Below, one piece after another: positions 61,179-64,000 of a stretch of 64,000 bases of DNA. The stretch spans positions 62,001 to 126,000 of the forward strand of contig NZ_CANMEH010000004.1 in the NCBI RefSeq assembly GCF_947496875.1, given 5' to 3'. The notes beneath the pieces are model-generated. The model did no database searches and had not been told where the DNA came from. It saw only the letters and a program-made list of their open reading frames with translations. A program made the translations under genes and the position numbers. Numbering within the stretch: position 1 is the stretch's first letter; each line of letters starts with the position of its first letter. The stretch comes from an uncultured Paracoccus sp. (lineage in GTDB: Bacteria > Pseudomonadota > Alphaproteobacteria > Rhodobacterales > Rhodobacteraceae).

Positions 61179-62768
61179 TCAGTGACTGAAATGCCGCTGG
61201 CCGGTCAGCACCATGGCCAGACCCAGCCGGTCGGCCGCCGCGATCACCTCGTCGTCCCGCATCGATCCCCCGGGCTGGATCACCGCCCGGGCACCGGCCT
61301 CGGCCAGCGCCTCGATCCCGTCGGCGAACGGAAAGAACGCGTCCGAGGCCACCGCCGCGCCTTCGGTCAGGGGCGCCGCCAGCCCCAGTGCCTCGGCCAT
61401 GTCTTCCGACTTGCGCCGGCCGATGCGGGTGGAATCGACCCGGCTCATCTGACCGGCCCCGATCCCGACGGTGGCCCGGTCGCGGGCATAGACGATCGCG
61501 TTCGACTTGACGTGCTTGGCCACGGTCCAGGCGAACAGGAGATCCTGCATCTCGGCGTCGCTGGGCTGACGACGCGTCACCACCCGCAGGTCCGATGGCG
61601 CCACCTGCCCGGTATCGCGGTCCTGCACCAGAAAGCCGCCGGAGACCTGCCGGAAGGTCAGCCCGCCCGCCCGCGGGTCGGGCAGGCCGCCCGTGGTCAG
61701 CAGGCGCAGGTTCTTCTTGCCGGCAAAGACCTCGCGCGCCTCGGCATCCGCGTCGGGCGCGATCACCACCTCGGTGAAGATCTCGGCGATGGCGCGGGCG
61801 GTCGCCGCGTCCAGCCGGTGGTTCAGGGCGATGATCCCGCCAAAGGCGCTGGTCCGGTCACAGTCGAAGGCACGCCGATACGCCTGCTCCGGCGTATCGC
61901 CGCGCGCGACCCCGCAGGGATTGGCGTGCTTGATGATGGCGACCGCGGGCCCATCGGCTGGATCGAATTCCGCCACCAGTTCGAACGCGGCGTCGGTGTC
62001 GTTGATGTTGTTGTAGGACAGTTCCTTGCCCTGCCACTGCGTCGCGGTGGCGACGCCCGGCCGCGCGGAGCCGTCGGTATAGAACGCCCCCGCCTGGTGC
62101 GGGTTTTCCCCGTAGCGCAGGGTCTGGGCCAACGTCCCCGCAAAGACCCGCCGGCGCGGGGCCGCTTGTCCGATCGCACCGGCCATCCAGCCGGACACTG
62201 ACGCGTCATACGAGGCGGTGCGGGCAAAGGCGACCTGCGCCATCGTCTTGCGAAACCCCGCCGTCGTCGCGCCGTCATGCGCGTCGAGTTCGTCCAGCAG
62301 CGCCTGATAGTCCTGCACGTCCACGATCGTCGTGACATAGGCGTGGTTCTTGGCCGCGGCGCGGATCATCGCCGGCCCGCCGATGTCGATGTTCTCGACG
62401 CATTCCGCGTAACCGGCGCCGCGGGCGACCGTCGCCTCGAACGGGTAGAGGTTCACCACCAGCAGATCGATCGGCTCGATCCCGTGTTCCGCCATGCTGG
62501 CGCGATGGCCTTCATCATCGCGCAGCGCCAGCAGCCCGCCATGGACGCGCGGATGCAGCGTCTTGACCCGGCCGTCCATCATCTCGGGGAACCCGGTCAG
62601 ATCGGCGACGTCGCGCACCGTCAGCCCGGCCTCCCGCAGGGCGGTCGCGGAACCGCCGGTGGACAGCAACTCGACCCCGCGGGCCGCAAGGCCCTGGGCA
62701 AGTTCGGTAAGCCCGGACTTGTCGGATACCGAAATGAGGGCGCGGCGCAGCGGGATGGGATGGGTCAT
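61179..62768 (-). CDS. purH: Bifunctional AICAR formyltransferase/IMP cyclohydrolase
   Basis: A 529-residue enzyme for the last two steps of IMP synthesis. The IMP cyclohydrolase domain (1-200) begins [20 protein letters not shown] and holds [15 protein letters not shown] and NLYPFEATV; the transformylase domain (200-529) carries [23 protein letters not shown] (catalytic Lys-His) and [10 protein letters not shown], ending in [18 protein letters not shown] at 62768. It lies 29 bases downstream of the AsnC-type gene and before lspA on the same strand. Confidence 0.97.
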   Translation of the reverse strand: MTHPIPLRRALISVSDKSGLTELAQGLAARGVELLSTGGSATALREAGLTVRDVADLTGFPEMMDGRVKTLHPRVHGGLLALRDDEGHRASMAEHGIEPIDLLVVNLYPFEATVARGAGYAECVENIDIGGPAMIRAAAKNHAYVTTIVDVQDYQALLDELDAHDGATTAGFRKTMAQVAFARTASYDASVSGWMAGAIGQAAPRRRVFAGTLAQTLRYGENPHQAGAFYTDGSARPGVATATQWQGKELSYNNINDTDAAFELVAEFDPADGPAVAIIKHANPCGVARGDTPEQAYRRAFDCDRTSAFGGIIALNHRLDAATARAIAEIFTEVVIAPDADAEAREVFAGKKNLRLLTTGGLPDPRAGGLTFRQVSGGFLVQDRDTGQVAPSDLRVVTRRQPSDAEMQDLLFAWTVAKHVKSNAIVYARDRATVGIGAGQMSRVDSTRIGRRKSEDMAEALGLAAPLTEGAAVASDAFFPFADGIEALAEAGARAVIQPGGSMRDDEVIAAADRLGLAMVLTGQRHFSH

Positions 62769-62797
62769 GGGCGTCTCGTGTCTGCGATGCCGTTCCC

Positions 62798-63277
62798 CTA
62801 TCCCCCGTGGGCGCGAAGGTCCAGCACGCCGCGGTCCTTGACCGTGCGCAGCACGATGTCCGACCGGACCTGGCCCACCTGCGGATGCGGCAGCAGGTGG
62901 TCGTGGATGAAGACCGCGAACGCTTCCAGGTCGGCGCAGCGCACGTCCAGCACGTAATCGGCGTCGCCCGAGACGGAGAACGCCGACTGCACCACGGGTT
63001 CGGTGTCGATGAACCGGACGAAATCGTCGTCGCTGCGCTTGCCGTGGGCGCGCAGGTTGACCCGCACGATGGCGCGCAGCCCGATCCCCAGCCGCGCGGC
63101 GTCCAGCCGCGCGACATAACCCTTGATCACGCCGGCCTGCTCCAGCGCGGCCCGGCGGCGCGCGCACTGGCTGGGCGACAGGTTCACCAGCTGCGACAGC
63201 GCCGCCGCCGTCATGGACCCGTCGCGCTGCAGCGCGCGCAGCAAGGCGATGTCGTGGTGATCGAGACTGATGGTCAT
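62798..63277 (-). CDS. Lrp/AsnC-family transcriptional regulator
   Basis: A 159-residue regulator: HTH (about 8-60, [40 protein letters not shown]) and a C-terminal RAM/ligand-binding domain (about 70-145, [22 protein letters not shown]). Its divergent neighbour is hppD, so it probably responds to an aromatic amino acid or its 2-oxo acid. In Rhodobacterales an AsnC-type gene beside hppD is common. Start ATG at 63277. Confidence 0.9.
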   Translation of the reverse strand: MTISLDHHDIALLRALQRDGSMTAAALSQLVNLSPSQCARRRAALEQAGVIKGYVARLDAARLGIGLRAIVRVNLRAHGKRSDDDFVRFIDTEPVVQSAFSVSGDADYVLDVRCADLEAFAVFIHDHLLPHPQVGQVRSDIVLRTVKDRGVLDLRAHGG

Positions 63278-63351
63278 GATCGACCGACCTTGTGCGTCTT
63301 CTTCGCATGGATCCGCTCGAAGGGCTCAAGTTTGCGCCCACCCTGCAGTTA

Positions 63352-63373
63352 GCATGCGCCATATTGACGCATG
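63352..63373. promoter_or_regulatory. 22-bp palindrome between the AsnC-type gene and hppD
   Basis: Outer arms CATGCG/CGCATG and centre CAATATTG are each perfectly symmetric, with a single mismatched pair (C/A) between them. It lies 17 bases before the hppD ATG and 75 bases from the regulator ATG. Size and symmetry fit an Lrp/AsnC dimer site, likely controlling hppD and the regulator itself. Confidence 0.65.
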
Positions 63374-63389
63374 ATGCAGGAGGAAATCC

Positions 63390-64000
63390 ATGGGTCCGTT
63401 TCCACATGACGCCCCGAAAGCGCAGATTTCACCCGAAAACCCCGCGGGCACCGACGGATTCGAGTTCGTCGAGTTCGCCCATCCCGACCCGCAGGTGCTG
63501 GACAGACTGTTCCGGCAGATGGGGTTCAGTCCCGTTGCCAGACACCGCAGCAAGGCTGTCACGCTGTATCGTCAGGGCGACATCAACTATCTGCTGAACG
63601 CCGACCCGGGCAGTCACGCGGCGCGGTTCGTGTCCGAACACGGCCCCTGCGCACCGGCGATGGCCTGGCGGGTCGTCGATGCCCGGCACGCGCTGCGGCG
63701 CGCGGTCGATCTGGGCGCGACGGAATACACTGGCCCGGGCAAGTCGGTCGAGGCCCCTGCCGTGTTCGGGATCGGCGGGTCGCTGCTCTACTTCATCGAC
63801 CGCTATGGCGACGCGGGCAGCTGCTATGACGCCAACTTCGCGTGGCTGGGTGACGCCGATCCGCGCCCGGCCGGGGTGGGGTTCTACTACCTCGACCATC
63901 TCACCCACAACGTCATCCGCGGCAACATGGACTCGTGGTACAAGTTCTACCGCGACACCTTCGGCTTCCGGGAAATCAGGTTCTTCGACATCCGGGGGAA
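63390..64000 (+). CDS. hppD: 4-hydroxyphenylpyruvate dioxygenase (partial)
   Basis: The first 203 residues of an HPPD; the window ends inside the gene. [48 protein letters not shown] is the N-terminal vicinal-oxygen-chelate domain, and [40 protein letters not shown] begins the catalytic one with the first Fe(II) His in LDHLTHNV. It converts 4-hydroxyphenylpyruvate to homogentisate in tyrosine catabolism. AGGAGGAAATCC precedes the ATG. The remaining catalytic His and Glu lie outside. Confidence 0.93.
   Translation, partial: MGPFPHDAPKAQISPENPAGTDGFEFVEFAHPDPQVLDRLFRQMGFSPVARHRSKAVTLYRQGDINYLLNADPGSHAARFVSEHGPCAPAMAWRVVDARHALRRAVDLGATEYTGPGKSVEAPAVFGIGGSLLYFIDRYGDAGSCYDANFAWLGDADPRPAGVGFYYLDHLTHNVIRGNMDSWYKFYRDTFGFREIRFFDIRG

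Overview
The window is high-GC DNA from an alphaproteobacterium, most likely Rhodobacterales (Paracoccus/Rhodobacter-like). The evidence is the gene content and order: FtsK, class I aminotransferase, amidase, UbiH-type hydroxylase, LolA; XthA near CnoX, Lon-N and Trm112; a CenR-like orphan regulator beside ArgC and RibA; PurH, LspA and a DUF3035 lipoprotein. No replicon origin, insertion sequence, prophage or CRISPR array was seen. Coding density is high, and many neighbours overlap by 4 bp.

Layout. 1-751: 5' part of trkH and a tRNA-Gly(TCC). 809-10388: a sugar-acid-type catabolic island with an IlvD/Edd dehydratase, a TctCBA transporter, a GntR/FCD regulator, two 3-hydroxyacyl-CoA-dehydrogenase-fold enzymes, a DHDPS-family aldolase and an enolase-superfamily dehydratase. 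Two near-identical 20-bp palindromes sit upstream of its three outward-facing transcription units. 10763-14548: a secreted DUF305 protein with four 37-residue repeats, then an AcoR-like regulator and its aldehyde dehydrogenase. 14701-19458: a four-gene overlapping operon (MBOAT acyltransferase, FkbH-type protein, acyl carrier protein, membrane-anchored SGNH protein) laid out like the Dlt D-alanylation system but with FkbH in the loading position. 19989-26882: an envelope flavin/redox module (ApbE, PepSY-flavodoxin reductase, DUF2271 protein, poly-Asp protein, PepSY protein) with a two-component system whose kinase is frameshifted.

27034-39297: envelope and stress functions (HtrA protease, Hsp20, RecQ, YggT, thioesterase, UMF1 transporter, MepA, phytase-like lipoprotein, topoisomerase IB, XthA). 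A divergent pair of EcfG-type promoters lies between a small hydrophilic protein gene and the topoisomerase. 39374-58749: mostly core genes (NhaC, CnoX, Lon-N, Trm112, ArgC, CenR-like, RibA, L,D-transpeptidase, rhomboid, KatE, FtsK, aminotransferase, amidase, UbiH, LolA, SLT lipoprotein, thiolase). 58860-59082: a candidate small transcript with an almost perfect Shine-Dalgarno and an 18-codon ORF. 59089-64000: queuosine-precursor transporter, DUF3035 lipoprotein, LspA, PurH, AsnC/Lrp regulator and the 5' part of hppD, with a 22-bp palindrome between the last two.

The best candidates for undescribed biology are the FkbH-loaded Dlt-like acylation operon, the two-component-linked flavinylation module with its poly-Asp protein, and the small transcript near 59 kb. 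All functions are inferred from sequence; no searches were run.
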